Of a DNA stretch of 64,000 bases, positions 8,493 through 16,927 are shown one piece after another. Location: the NCBI RefSeq assembly GCF_900116425.1, contig NZ_FPAS01000001.1, positions 1,126,085-1,190,084 on the forward strand. The letters are read 5' to 3'. The notes under the pieces are model-generated. The model was not told the origin of the DNA, made no database searches, and saw nothing but the letters and a program-made list of their open reading frames with translations. Each line of letters opens with the position of its first letter. Position 1 is the first letter of the stretch. Both the position numbers and the translations under genes were made by a program. Origin of the DNA: Lishizhenia tianjinensis (GTDB lineage: Bacteria; Bacteroidota; Bacteroidia; Flavobacteriales_D; Crocinitomicaceae).

Positions 8493-9374
8493 CTAACTTT
8501 TTATCCAAAGCTTTATTTTTCTATCATCACCAGCTGAAATAAATTCTGTAGAACTTATTTTAGACAAAGAATTCACGGTATGCGTATGTCCCTTACTTTT
8601 CGCGTCTATACGTTGAAGTATTTCTAAAGTACCGGGTTCCCAAACTTTAATGGTCTTGTCAAAACTAGCACTCACGAGGGTGTCTCCCATATCTATTAAG
8701 TCGTAAACTGCATAGTTGTGTGCCGGAACTTCTTTGATGAGTTTTTCGCTTTTCCAATCCCAAAGTCTAATATAAGCGTCCTTGCCCCCTGTGTATAGTA
8801 CCTCATCTTTTACCAGGGCAACATTGGCTCCCATGCGATGAGATTTCAGAGTAACAATTTCATTGTAAAAATTACACTCTAAAATTCGGGTTGTTCCATC
8901 TTGACAAGAAAGTATAAGCAACTCTCCTTCGTCGGCTAGGGTCATGGATCTTATCTTCCCACAGTTTAAAGGAAGAATTAATTTCAAACTAAAATCCTCC
9001 GCACTCCAAACCGAAAAATACCCCTCTGCATCTGTGGCGTAGAACTCTGACTTCTTAGCGTTGTAACACAATGAAAACACACCTGTTTTATGCTGAGCTA
9101 AGTTCTTTATTTCCTGCTTTTGTTCAAGGTCAATAACATGAACATTTCCCCTAGATGAACCTATGAGTAGGTGTTTATCCTCGTTGATCAACGCTAGACT
9201 ATAAGCCGGATGATCTAATTTTATGGCAAAGGCTTCTTGTTCACCCTTTTCTAAATTCCAACGCGCAATAAACTTGTCGGCACTTGTGGTAAAAAGAAAA
9301 CCGGAGTCATCTACAATGGTATCGTAGATGGCCCCGGCATGACCTGTAATTATTTTATCTAAGCTAAATATCAT
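8493..9374 (-). CDS. WD40-repeat beta-propeller protein
   Basis: A 293-residue cytoplasmic protein made almost entirely of WD40 repeats; about seven blades can be counted, with tails such as IARWNLE, FSVWSAE, IRLWDWK, IKVWEPG and IKLWIKS. A small propeller of this size usually works as a binding scaffold. There is no signal peptide. Its start overlaps the stop of the upstream ComA-like gene by 4 bases (ATGA), so the two are translationally coupled and probably act together. The TPR gene further upstream adds a second protein-interaction module to the same cluster. The partner is unknown. Confidence 0.8.
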   Translation of the reverse strand: MIFSLDKIITGHAGAIYDTIVDDSGFLFTTSADKFIARWNLEKGEQEAFAIKLDHPAYSLALINEDKHLLIGSSRGNVHVIDLEQKQEIKNLAQHKTGVFSLCYNAKKSEFYATDAEGYFSVWSAEDFSLKLILPLNCGKIRSMTLADEGELLILSCQDGTTRILECNFYNEIVTLKSHRMGANVALVKDEVLYTGGKDAYIRLWDWKSEKLIKEVPAHNYAVYDLIDMGDTLVSASFDKTIKVWEPGTLEILQRIDAKSKGHTHTVNSLSKISSTEFISAGDDRKIKLWIKS

Positions 9375-10177
9375 TCTTCTTCTTCAGAAGCTACTTGTTT
9401 TAAACGCGTAGCGTAATCTTCTGGCAAATATTCAAAGAAAGTATCTCCTCTCAATCCTAGACGTAAACATTCTAAAGGAATCATTTCGTTGTGTGCAATG
9501 TTTCCTAAGTTAACTTCTGCTCCAAACAATTTAACGAACCAAACTTGTTGGTTTTTCTTTGGTGCTTCCCAAAGGATATCTTCTGGTTTTACTTTTGCAA
9601 TAATCTTGTTGATCAACATGGTATGTGCCGTACCGTTTGGTCTAAAAACACCCACAGTACCACTTTCTCTACCTTCAGCTATTACTTTCCAAGACCCAGC
9701 TTCTAACTCCGTACTCATCATTTTAATCCACTTATTCGGTGAAATTAAAATTCCAGAATCTTTAGAACCTACCTCAGACAAAACCGTTCTGTCTTTAGCC
9801 ATGTTGTGAATCAATTCACATTTTTCCTCGTGAGGAATGATGATAGATCCATCAGAAACTTCAGCTAAGTCTAAATCGTACTTGTCAAGTAATCTTAAAT
9901 AATCGTTATGCATTCCACGTGCGTAAAATGCTTCGAATAACGTTCCACCGAAGTAAGGACGTATGTTAGCCTCCTTATACAACTTTAACTTTTCTTCCAA
10001 GTCTGGAGTCACGAAAGAGGTTCCAAAACCAAATTTTACGATGTCTGTAAGATGTCCTGACGCTTGTATAAAGTTTTCTACCTCGTTAATGCTCAACCCT
10101 TTGTCCATCATCATAGTTACCCCTGCGTTCCTAGGTTTTGATGATCGTTCTGGTATAAAGGATAAATTAAAATTCAT
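9371..10177 (-). CDS. Phosphosulfolactate synthase-like protein (ComA family)
   Basis: A 268-residue TIM-barrel protein of the ComA family, whose known archaeal member joins sulfite to phosphoenolpyruvate to make phosphosulfolactate. The family opening (PRNAGVTMMMDKGL), the TDIVKFGFGTSF motif, a YFGGTLFEAF segment and a VIAEGRESGTVG segment can be seen. In Bacteroidota a sulfonate of this kind could feed sulfonolipid head-group synthesis, but no other gene of that pathway lies here, so the role is inference. It overlaps the WD40 gene by 4 bases and starts 8 bases after the TPR gene. Confidence 0.75.
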   Translation of the reverse strand: MNFNLSFIPERSSKPRNAGVTMMMDKGLSINEVENFIQASGHLTDIVKFGFGTSFVTPDLEEKLKLYKEANIRPYFGGTLFEAFYARGMHNDYLRLLDKYDLDLAEVSDGSIIIPHEEKCELIHNMAKDRTVLSEVGSKDSGILISPNKWIKMMSTELEAGSWKVIAEGRESGTVGVFRPNGTAHTMLINKIIAKVKPEDILWEAPKKNQQVWFVKLFGAEVNLGNIAHNEMIPLECLRLGLRGDTFFEYLPEDYATRLKQVASEEEE

Positions 10178-10185
10178 AAGTGTGT

Positions 10186-11583
10186 TTAATTTTCTATTCG
10201 GTCCCGAAAACCACTAATGTTTTTAGCTTCGGGGTAGTGCAAAAATAACTTTTTAGCCAAATCTGCATCTGTATTTATAATATTATCTAAGATTAGATAT
10301 GCGTTTGTATATTCCTGATTCTGATAGTAAGCGTAAACTCTAATAAGGTCAAGCTCTGGCATGTTATGAAAACCTGGATTGCTCTCGTAAATGGATTCTA
10401 CAAGATAAGGTGCCTCTCCTGCCAAGAACTTTAAGTAGTCCAACGCTAAGTCTTCATTGGTATCATCCAATTTCACACCCTTTTCATAGACTTCCAAAGC
10501 ATCTTCCATGCGTTCTTCTTTTTCTAAAATACCTGCAAGAACATGGTAAAAAGAAGCATTATCAGGAGCCAGGTCTATGGCTTTTGTTACCAATTTAATG
10601 GCCTCCTCTGCTTTTCCTTCCAAATCATTCACGATACCCATTCCCAACCAAGCTTCTGGCAATTGTGGGTTTAAAATGGCAGATCTATTGTAACAATTCA
10701 TGGCCAAATTCAATTCGCCCAAATCCTCGTAACATTCTCCCATGTAGCTTAATATCAAGGCATCTTCTCCTTCTACTTCCAAACACTTCTCAAAGCATTC
10801 TAGCGCTTTACGCGGTTTACTACTCGATAAATAAGCATTTCCCAAGTTGAAGTAAGCAGGTGGGAAATCATCATTGATAATTATGCTGTAATCATAAGCC
10901 CAAATTGCTTTTTCAAAATTGTCTACTTTCAAATAAGCGTTGGCCAAATTGTACCATGCTGTAAAACTGTAAGGGTTCTCGTCTATGTAATCTTTAAAGC
11001 ACTTAATGGCCTTTTTGTATTCACCTAACTGATCGTAACAAAAGGCTATTTCATAAACCGCAACCTCATTTTTAGGGTTTTCGGCTATCGCCCTTTTTAA
11101 GATTTTAACAGCCGATTTATAGTCTTTTACATTGTTGTACTCCATGGCCAAGTCTAAGTATATCTCATCCTTTTCCATATCGTCCGCCAATTCTAACGCC
11201 AAATTAAAGTAACGTATAGCGTTTTTAGAATCTCTTAATTGACTAAAGGAACTCGCTTTGGTAAGCACCAATTCCAAATTAGTTGGATCCATTTTCTCCA
11301 ATTCATTCAAGATCTCCAAGGCTTCTTTTAATTCACCATTGGCAGAAAGAATCTGCGCCTTGCGCAACAAGAACATCGTATTGAAAGGAAAATGACTCAA
11401 AGCCATTTCCACACCCCACTTTGCCTTTTTATAATTGCTAGAGATGATAAAATGATCTATCAACGCCTCCAATCTATCTGAATCCATGAATCGAAAATCA
11501 TCTTTTCTATACATGGCATTGAAAGCATTTAAATCCTCGTTGAATTCTCTTTCTGAAAAATATTCTTCCTCTTCCTCGTACAT
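10186..11583 (-). CDS. Tetratricopeptide-repeat protein
   Basis: A 465-residue protein with an acidic N-terminus (EEEEEYFSE) and roughly ten TPR units between residues 40 and 400. Typical repeat helices include AWYNLANAYLKVDNFEKAIWAYD and PAYFNLGNAYLSSSKPRKALECFEK-type segments. No signal peptide is present, so it is probably a cytoplasmic scaffold. It leads a three-gene unit with the ComA-like and WD40 genes (gaps of 8 and -4 bases). Such TPR proteins are widespread in Bacteroidota and mostly uncharacterised. Confidence 0.8.
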   Translation of the reverse strand: MYEEEEEYFSEREFNEDLNAFNAMYRKDDFRFMDSDRLEALIDHFIISSNYKKAKWGVEMALSHFPFNTMFLLRKAQILSANGELKEALEILNELEKMDPTNLELVLTKASSFSQLRDSKNAIRYFNLALELADDMEKDEIYLDLAMEYNNVKDYKSAVKILKRAIAENPKNEVAVYEIAFCYDQLGEYKKAIKCFKDYIDENPYSFTAWYNLANAYLKVDNFEKAIWAYDYSIIINDDFPPAYFNLGNAYLSSSKPRKALECFEKCLEVEGEDALILSYMGECYEDLGELNLAMNCYNRSAILNPQLPEAWLGMGIVNDLEGKAEEAIKLVTKAIDLAPDNASFYHVLAGILEKEERMEDALEVYEKGVKLDDTNEDLALDYLKFLAGEAPYLVESIYESNPGFHNMPELDLIRVYAYYQNQEYTNAYLILDNIINTDADLAKKLFLHYPEAKNISGFRDRIEN

Positions 11584-11666
11584 ACCCGTCTAAAATTAAT
11601 CAGAATTTGAGCCTGTTATACACCGCAAACTCTATAGTTATAAACAGGAAATTAACAATCTTGGGC

Positions 11667-13328
11667 TTAAACTGGGGCCACCATGGACATCAATTCAGCA
11701 CAAATTAAAGCTCCCCATGTTCCAAAGAAGTATCCTACTACTGCCATAATTACACCTACGGTTGTGAGTGCAGGGTGAAAGGCATTGGCCACTACGGGTG
11801 CTGAAGCTGCCCCTCCTATGTTTGCTTGACTACCTACAGCCAAGAAAAAGAAAGGTGCTCTAATTAATTTCGCTACTAGTATGAGTAAACCTGCGTGTAC
11901 GGCTATCCAAATTAGTCCTACAAAGATAAGCAATGGTTTACTGAAAATAGCAGAAATATCTACCTTCATACCTATCGTCGCTACCAAGACATATAAAAAG
12001 ATGGAACCAAACTTTGAAGCGCCTACACCTTCGTACTGACGTGCTTTTGTAAAACTTAAAATTAAACCGTACATCGTTGCCAAAACGACCATCCAGAAGA
12101 ACTGACTTCTCAAAGTGCTTCCTGGCTCTAAAATAGTTTCGAAAAAGCTCGATAAAACATCTCCTAAGAAGTGGGCCAACCCTACTCCTATGAAAACAAT
12201 TCCAAACATGATCATGTAATCTTTCAAGGTAGCTTTACGCTCCATTTCAGCGTTCATTTTCTCTACCCTAACCACTAAATCATCTATAGCTGTGTTGTCC
12301 GCCTTCAACCATTTGTCAATTTTAGATCGCTTACCAATTCCAAATAAAATAACAGCCATCCAAATATTGGCTACAACTATATCTACCAACACCATTCCTC
12401 CAAACAAGGTTTCTTTGTATTTGTAAACCTCCAACATTGCAGTTTGATTGGCTCCTCCACCTATCCAGCTTCCTGCTATGGTTGATAAACCTCTCCAAGT
12501 AGCTTCATTTCCGGTTCCACCTACCGTTTCTGGAGAAATGAAAGAGAATATCCATACGGCAAAAACACCACCTACAATTACTCCCACTGTTCCTGTAACG
12601 AACATGATGAAGCTTTTTGGACCTAACTTTACAAGTCCTTTTAAATCCATAGAAAGAATTAGTAAAATCAAACTGGCTGGTAATAGATATCTACTTGCCA
12701 TGTGATACAAGCCACTAAATTCACCGCTAATAATACCCAAACTACTCAAGGCAGCTGGTAACATATAACACATGAATAAGGCTGGAATTACCGTGTAAAA
12801 TTTCTTCCAAATTGAATTGTTAGAATTTGAAGTATAGAATACGAAGGCCAGAATAACCAACAACAAACCAAAAACAACCTTGTCGTTTTTTATCATAGGC
12901 TCATGTACCTCTTTTTCTAAGAAAGACATTTTAAAATTACCTTCACTGCTCTTTAAAGCTTGAGACTCTCCTTTGATGAAAGGATGAATGGCTATAGAAA
13001 TGATACCATTTGGACCTGGGTTTCTGAAAACAGCATTTCCAAAGTCTGCAAAATAACTCGTGTCTTTATTGAAGATAACTTGAACAGAGTCTGCCTTTGC
13101 AATTACCCTTCTATCCTCATCGGTAAAGTTTAAATAAAAGTAGGGAGAAGCTGTAAATTCCATTCCCTTAAATGAATAGTCTTTACTTTCTGAATCTTTT
13201 AAAACTTCGTTTGGAATTTCACTGCTCAACAAAAGCAACGAATCCTTTTCTACAACTACAAACTTTTCTGTTTGAGACCATAGGTTAACACTCAAAATAA
13301 GCGTTAGAACTGCCAATAAAATTTTCAT
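11667..13328 (-). CDS. DUF819 family integral membrane protein with extra N-terminal domain
   Basis: A 553-residue protein. The first 150 residues are a signal peptide (LSVNLWSQ) and an extracytoplasmic domain of strand-like segments. The remainder is a polytopic membrane domain of about ten helices that matches DUF819 (YjcL-like): WRGLSTIAGSWIGGGANQTAM and GSQANIGGAASAPVVANAF are its two glycine-rich half-repeats. DUF819 proteins are presumed secondary transporters; the substrate is unknown. Ordinary DUF819 proteins are about 400 residues, so the N-terminal addition is notable. It is transcribed apart from its neighbours. Confidence 0.75.
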   Translation of the reverse strand: MKILLAVLTLILSVNLWSQTEKFVVVEKDSLLLLSSEIPNEVLKDSESKDYSFKGMEFTASPYFYLNFTDEDRRVIAKADSVQVIFNKDTSYFADFGNAVFRNPGPNGIISIAIHPFIKGESQALKSSEGNFKMSFLEKEVHEPMIKNDKVVFGLLLVILAFVFYTSNSNNSIWKKFYTVIPALFMCYMLPAALSSLGIISGEFSGLYHMASRYLLPASLILLILSMDLKGLVKLGPKSFIMFVTGTVGVIVGGVFAVWIFSFISPETVGGTGNEATWRGLSTIAGSWIGGGANQTAMLEVYKYKETLFGGMVLVDIVVANIWMAVILFGIGKRSKIDKWLKADNTAIDDLVVRVEKMNAEMERKATLKDYMIMFGIVFIGVGLAHFLGDVLSSFFETILEPGSTLRSQFFWMVVLATMYGLILSFTKARQYEGVGASKFGSIFLYVLVATIGMKVDISAIFSKPLLIFVGLIWIAVHAGLLILVAKLIRAPFFFLAVGSQANIGGAASAPVVANAFHPALTTVGVIMAVVGYFFGTWGALICAELMSMVAPV

Positions 13329-13380
13329 AATCCTTCCAATTTGGAAGGCAATAATAGGAATAATAAAGTAAAGATGAGAA

Positions 13381-13959
13381 TTATGCCTCGAGGAGAACTT
13401 TGATTTTTACACTGAATAAATGTACACCATCCTCCAATTCTTCGAATGCATATTTCACGTAGTCACTCGACTTTAACACCATGGTAATAAGTCCTAAACC
13501 TGCACCTCCAAGTTCTGACATAAACCCATTGTTTAAAATCTCTATGTAGTGATTTTTGATTTCAACATCACTCATAGCCTTGAGTTCGGTAAGCTTACCA
13601 TCAATAATCTCTATGCTTTCGTCATTGACCAAGTTTGCAAACTGCATACAAACTTCTTTTTGATTATTTGCAATGAAAACATAGCCTAAACTTTCGTCGT
13701 CATCCACAAAATCACTGTGCTTTCGAATATTCTGAAGTCCTTCTATGAGTATACTAAAAACACGCTTGATGATATTCTTCTTCTGTTTTTTTTCATGAAG
13801 TTTTTGCTCCACGCTTTCGGGAATACTATTTACAATATCCTTCGAAAACTGGCCTGCATATGCAACCAGAACGTTGTAATCTTCACGCTGAAAAAGTTCT
13901 TCAGTGTCTTCAAAATAATTTTGAAGTTTCACCGCGGTTTTCTCTGTAACTTTTGACAT
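13381..13959 (-). CDS. SiaB-like histidine-kinase-fold protein (DUF6272)
   Basis: A 192-residue GHKL-fold protein. An N-box-like segment ILIEGLQNIRKHS (about residues 71-83) and a G-box GGAGLGLI (about 153-160) are visible, but there is no phospho-acceptor or sensor domain. This layout fits SiaB-type protein kinases or anti-sigma-like kinases that control biofilm and surface traits. The usual partners (a SiaC-like acceptor, a SiaA phosphatase) are not seen next to it. It lies 52 bases upstream of the DUF819 gene on the same strand. Confidence 0.7.
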   Translation of the reverse strand: MSKVTEKTAVKLQNYFEDTEELFQREDYNVLVAYAGQFSKDIVNSIPESVEQKLHEKKQKKNIIKRVFSILIEGLQNIRKHSDFVDDDESLGYVFIANNQKEVCMQFANLVNDESIEIIDGKLTELKAMSDVEIKNHYIEILNNGFMSELGGAGLGLITMVLKSSDYVKYAFEELEDGVHLFSVKIKVLLEA

Positions 13960-14124
13960 TATTTGATGTAGTGTAGTATAACTCCCTTTACAATATAAGA
14001 GAATTTAGTAAAAATCAAGTTGTTTCTTAGTCCATTAAATTTTCAAAAAACGCTAAAATAACATTTTTAAATTTAATTCAACTACTTTTTTAATACTAAA
14101 AACATTTGTAAATCAAGGCTTTTA

Positions 14125-14625
14125 CTACCTACTCAAGTTAGATTCTATGGTTTTAAAAATTCTCGCTACAGCCGGACAAATTTCTGAATTTTTCAAAGTA
14201 AGGTCTAAGATAGGATCCATTCTCTTTCTGTCTGTATGAGGATACTCTCTACACGCTAAGGGTCTAACCTCATAAATAGAACAAGCATTGTCATCCCCTA
14301 AAAAAGCGCAAGGACTCGTCAACAAAACCAAATCATCATCTTCATCCCTTTTCAAGTACTGTTTTTCAAATTCAACCGGCTTCATTCTAAAATGCTTAGA
14401 GATTCTTTTCACATCTACATCTCTGAAAATAGGACTCGTAGTTGCACAACAGTTTCCACAATTCAAACAATCAATTTTCTCAAACTGTCTGTCATGTTCC
14501 TCATTAATAAGGTTGTCTAACTTCTTGGGTTTCATCTTTTTGAACTTACGCACTAACTTCACGTAATCTTGATGTTTTTCCTGTGCCTCGTTTAGGTCTT
14601 CTCTGTACTCCTCGTTCATTGCCAT
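14125..14625 (-). CDS. YkgJ-family cysteine-cluster protein
   Basis: A 166-residue protein with the cysteine pattern of YkgJ/Fe-S oxidoreductase-like proteins: CLNCGNCC, then CAFLGDDNAC, then CREYPH and a final Cys. It is expected to bind zinc or an iron-sulfur cluster; its substrate is unknown. The frame is open to 14709, but a TATCTTTG -7 box at 14634-14641 lies between that position and the ATG at 14625, so translation must start at 14625 (or at the second ATG, 14619). The gene is divergent from the Lpd-like flavoprotein gene. Confidence 0.75.
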   Translation of the reverse strand: MAMNEEYREDLNEAQEKHQDYVKLVRKFKKMKPKKLDNLINEEHDRQFEKIDCLNCGNCCATTSPIFRDVDVKRISKHFRMKPVEFEKQYLKRDEDDDLVLLTSPCAFLGDDNACSIYEVRPLACREYPHTDRKRMDPILDLTLKNSEICPAVARIFKTIESNLSR

Positions 14626-14633
14626 ATCTCGTA

Positions 14634-14641
14634 CAAAGATA
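14634..14641 (-). promoter_or_regulatory. Promoter -7 box for the YkgJ-like gene
   Basis: TATCTTTG on the minus strand, 8 bases before the start codon. It rules out the longer reading frame. Confidence 0.65.
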
Positions 14642-14736
14642 GGGGCTTCACATTTAATACTACTGTTTAAAAGAATAAATGAAGTATAAAATTCAAAATC
14701 TAAAATCACTTATTATATTTAATGCAACGAAGTATT

Positions 14737-16227
14737 ATGGAAAAATTTGACCTAATAGTAATTGGTGGTGGTCCTGCAGGATACGCAGCGGCCATGCGAG
14801 CTATTGATTTTGGACGATCTGTTTGTTTAATTGAGAAGAAGAGAGTGGGTGGTGCGGGTGTTTATAACGGAGCACTTTCCTCTAAAACATTGTGGGAACT
14901 TTCACAGCGCGTTAGAAACGTAAACGAAACCATATACTCTTTTGGAAGAGAACCTTTTGAACCTTCTTGGCAAGAAATTAAAAAAACCTTGGATGAAGCT
15001 GTATTCGAGCGCAAATTTCAATACAGCTGTCATATTAAACTCCTCCAAACCGAATCCATGAATCAATCCTTTCATTATGAACGTGGACATGGAACGTTAT
15101 TAAATAAAAATGAGGTTGAGATAGACCACGATGGTTTTAAAAAAACTATTTGGGGTGAAAACATAATACTCGCAACAGGAAGTTCTCCAAGAAAACTTCC
15201 CAACATGAATGTAGACGAAGATGTTATCCTAACCTCAGACGGAATTGATGACATTAAGGACTTTCCAGAAAGTATCGTAATCGTTGGTGCCGGGGTGATT
15301 GGTTGTGAATACGCAACGATTTTTGCCAATTTTGGAAGAACCAAAGTATACTTGATTGACCGCCAAGACAGAATTCTGCCTTTCGAGGACGAAGACATTT
15401 CTACCATGGTTGCAGGAAACCTGGAGAAAAGAGGTGTAACCATTCACCATGAGGCGCAGTTAGAACGCCTAGAAAACATTGGTGGAAAAGTAGAGTATGA
15501 ATTATCCTACCCCGACGGAAGTAGAGAAACTATACAGGTTGAAAAAGCATTACTATCAGTAGGTAGAACTCCAAATATCAAAGGATTGGGTATAGAAAAT
15601 GCCGGAGTAGAAATGTCGAAACGAGGGGTGCACATTGGAGACAATGACACACAAACCAATATTCCAAACATATACGCTGTAGGTGATTTATCTGGAAGAA
15701 TAGCGCTTGTAAATATGGGAGAAATTGAAGCCAGACATGCGGTAGAACGCATTTTTGGTGAGGTTAAAAAACCCATTAGTTACGATAACGTGTGTACCAT
15801 CATGTTCTTAAACCCTGAGGTAGCCGCGGTTGGTGTGAATGAAAAAGAATGTATAGAACAAAACATACCGGTTAAGGTTGTAAAAATCGACTACAGTGTT
15901 ATTGCAAGAGCTATAGCCATGCGTAAAACGCAAGGATTCTTCAAAATCATTGTTACCAATGATGATGAAATGAAAATTCTGGGAATGCGTGCCGTGGGTG
16001 AACATGCTTCAACAGCTATACAAGCGGTTGCCTTGTTGATACAAATGAATGAAGGTATAGAGGTGTTGGCCGAATTGGTTCACCCCCACCCTTCTATTGT
16101 TGAAGGTATACAAGAGTGTGTGCGTATGTTATTGAATAAGTCCATATTTAAGAGCTCAGTTTTTAAAGATAAATTGGCTTGTTATAGTTTGGTTGATGGT
16201 GTTAAAACACCTTTAGAAAGATTGTAA
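14737..16227 (+). CDS. Lpd/SthA-like FAD-NAD(P) oxidoreductase lacking the redox disulfide
   Basis: A 496-residue class I pyridine-nucleotide disulfide oxidoreductase-like flavoprotein. It has an N-terminal FAD site (GGGPAGYAAAMRA), an NAD(P) site (IVGAGVIGCEYATIFANFG), the GDLSGR FAD motif and the C-terminal dimerisation domain ending in HPHPS. Where active members have CxxxxC, it reads GVYNGALSSK, with no cysteine. The disulfide exchange reaction is therefore impossible, and a transhydrogenase-like or electron-transfer role (as in SthA) is more likely. A 5-codon longer start (14722) exists; MEKFDLIVIGGG at 14737 is the usual N-terminus. The ABC exporter pair follows on the same strand. Confidence 0.8.
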   Translation: MEKFDLIVIGGGPAGYAAAMRAIDFGRSVCLIEKKRVGGAGVYNGALSSKTLWELSQRVRNVNETIYSFGREPFEPSWQEIKKTLDEAVFERKFQYSCHIKLLQTESMNQSFHYERGHGTLLNKNEVEIDHDGFKKTIWGENIILATGSSPRKLPNMNVDEDVILTSDGIDDIKDFPESIVIVGAGVIGCEYATIFANFGRTKVYLIDRQDRILPFEDEDISTMVAGNLEKRGVTIHHEAQLERLENIGGKVEYELSYPDGSRETIQVEKALLSVGRTPNIKGLGIENAGVEMSKRGVHIGDNDTQTNIPNIYAVGDLSGRIALVNMGEIEARHAVERIFGEVKKPISYDNVCTIMFLNPEVAAVGVNEKECIEQNIPVKVVKIDYSVIARAIAMRKTQGFFKIIVTNDDEMKILGMRAVGEHASTAIQAVALLIQMNEGIEVLAELVHPHPSIVEGIQECVRMLLNKSIFKSSVFKDKLACYSLVDGVKTPLERL

Positions 16228-16282
16228 ATCAACCCACTACTTGAGTGGAATGGTATTTGAAACTCAAGACAAAAATTCAAGG

Positions 16283-16924
16283 ATGAAAATAAGCTTTAAA
16301 AATGTGATGCCCCAACACTTGGCAGATGTTCAACATGATGCAGATAGTATTTGGGGCAATAGTTTTCAGATAGAAGCGCAAAGCAAAGTTGTGCTTAATG
16401 CTTCATCTGGAAAGGGAAAAACTACTTTTACCACAACACTTTTAGGGATTAGAAATAATTATTCGGGCGACATACATTTCGGAGATGTAGCCCTGAAGAG
16501 CTTGAGCAAAGAAGACTGGGCCACTTATAGGAGTTCTAAAATTGCCGTGGTCTATCAGGACTTACAATTGTTTCCAGAACTTACGGTTTTGGAAAATCTC
16601 GAAATCAAAAATCAACTTCACAAAACATTTAGCGAAAGCGAGTTGCAAAACATGCTCGATGAACTGGGCGTTGGAAATAAAACCCATGAAAGATGCGCCA
16701 ACCTTTCCTTGGGTCAACAGCAACGTGTTGCTATCATACGCGCTTTGTGTCAGCCCTTTCAGTGGATCATATTAGACGAACCTTTTAGTCACTTAGACGC
16801 TGAAAACGCACGCAAGAGTTTGGCTTTGATCGATAGGATATGTGACCAAGAAAAAGCTGGATTTATACTCACCACTTTGGGAGATTTTTACGGTTACAAT
16901 TACCAAGTAGAATTAAAACTTTAG
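16283..16924 (+). CDS. ABC transporter ATP-binding protein, LolD/MacB-like, altered motifs
   Basis: A 213-residue ATPase. Walker A reads ASSGKGKTT (Ala in place of the first Gly). The Q-loop is VVYQDLQLFPELTVLENL, the signature LSLGQQQR (consensus LSGGQ) and Walker B WIILDEP. The usual switch histidine after Walker B is not evident; the segment reads FILTTLGDF. An earlier ATG (16250) is in frame, but MKISFKNV at 16283 is the standard opening. The permease starts 3 bases after the stop, so they form one exporter. The altered signature and missing histidine suggest slow or regulatory ATP hydrolysis. Confidence 0.75.
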   Translation: MKISFKNVMPQHLADVQHDADSIWGNSFQIEAQSKVVLNASSGKGKTTFTTTLLGIRNNYSGDIHFGDVALKSLSKEDWATYRSSKIAVVYQDLQLFPELTVLENLEIKNQLHKTFSESELQNMLDELGVGNKTHERCANLSLGQQQRVAIIRALCQPFQWIILDEPFSHLDAENARKSLALIDRICDQEKAGFILTTLGDFYGYNYQVELKL

Positions 16925-16927
16925 GCT

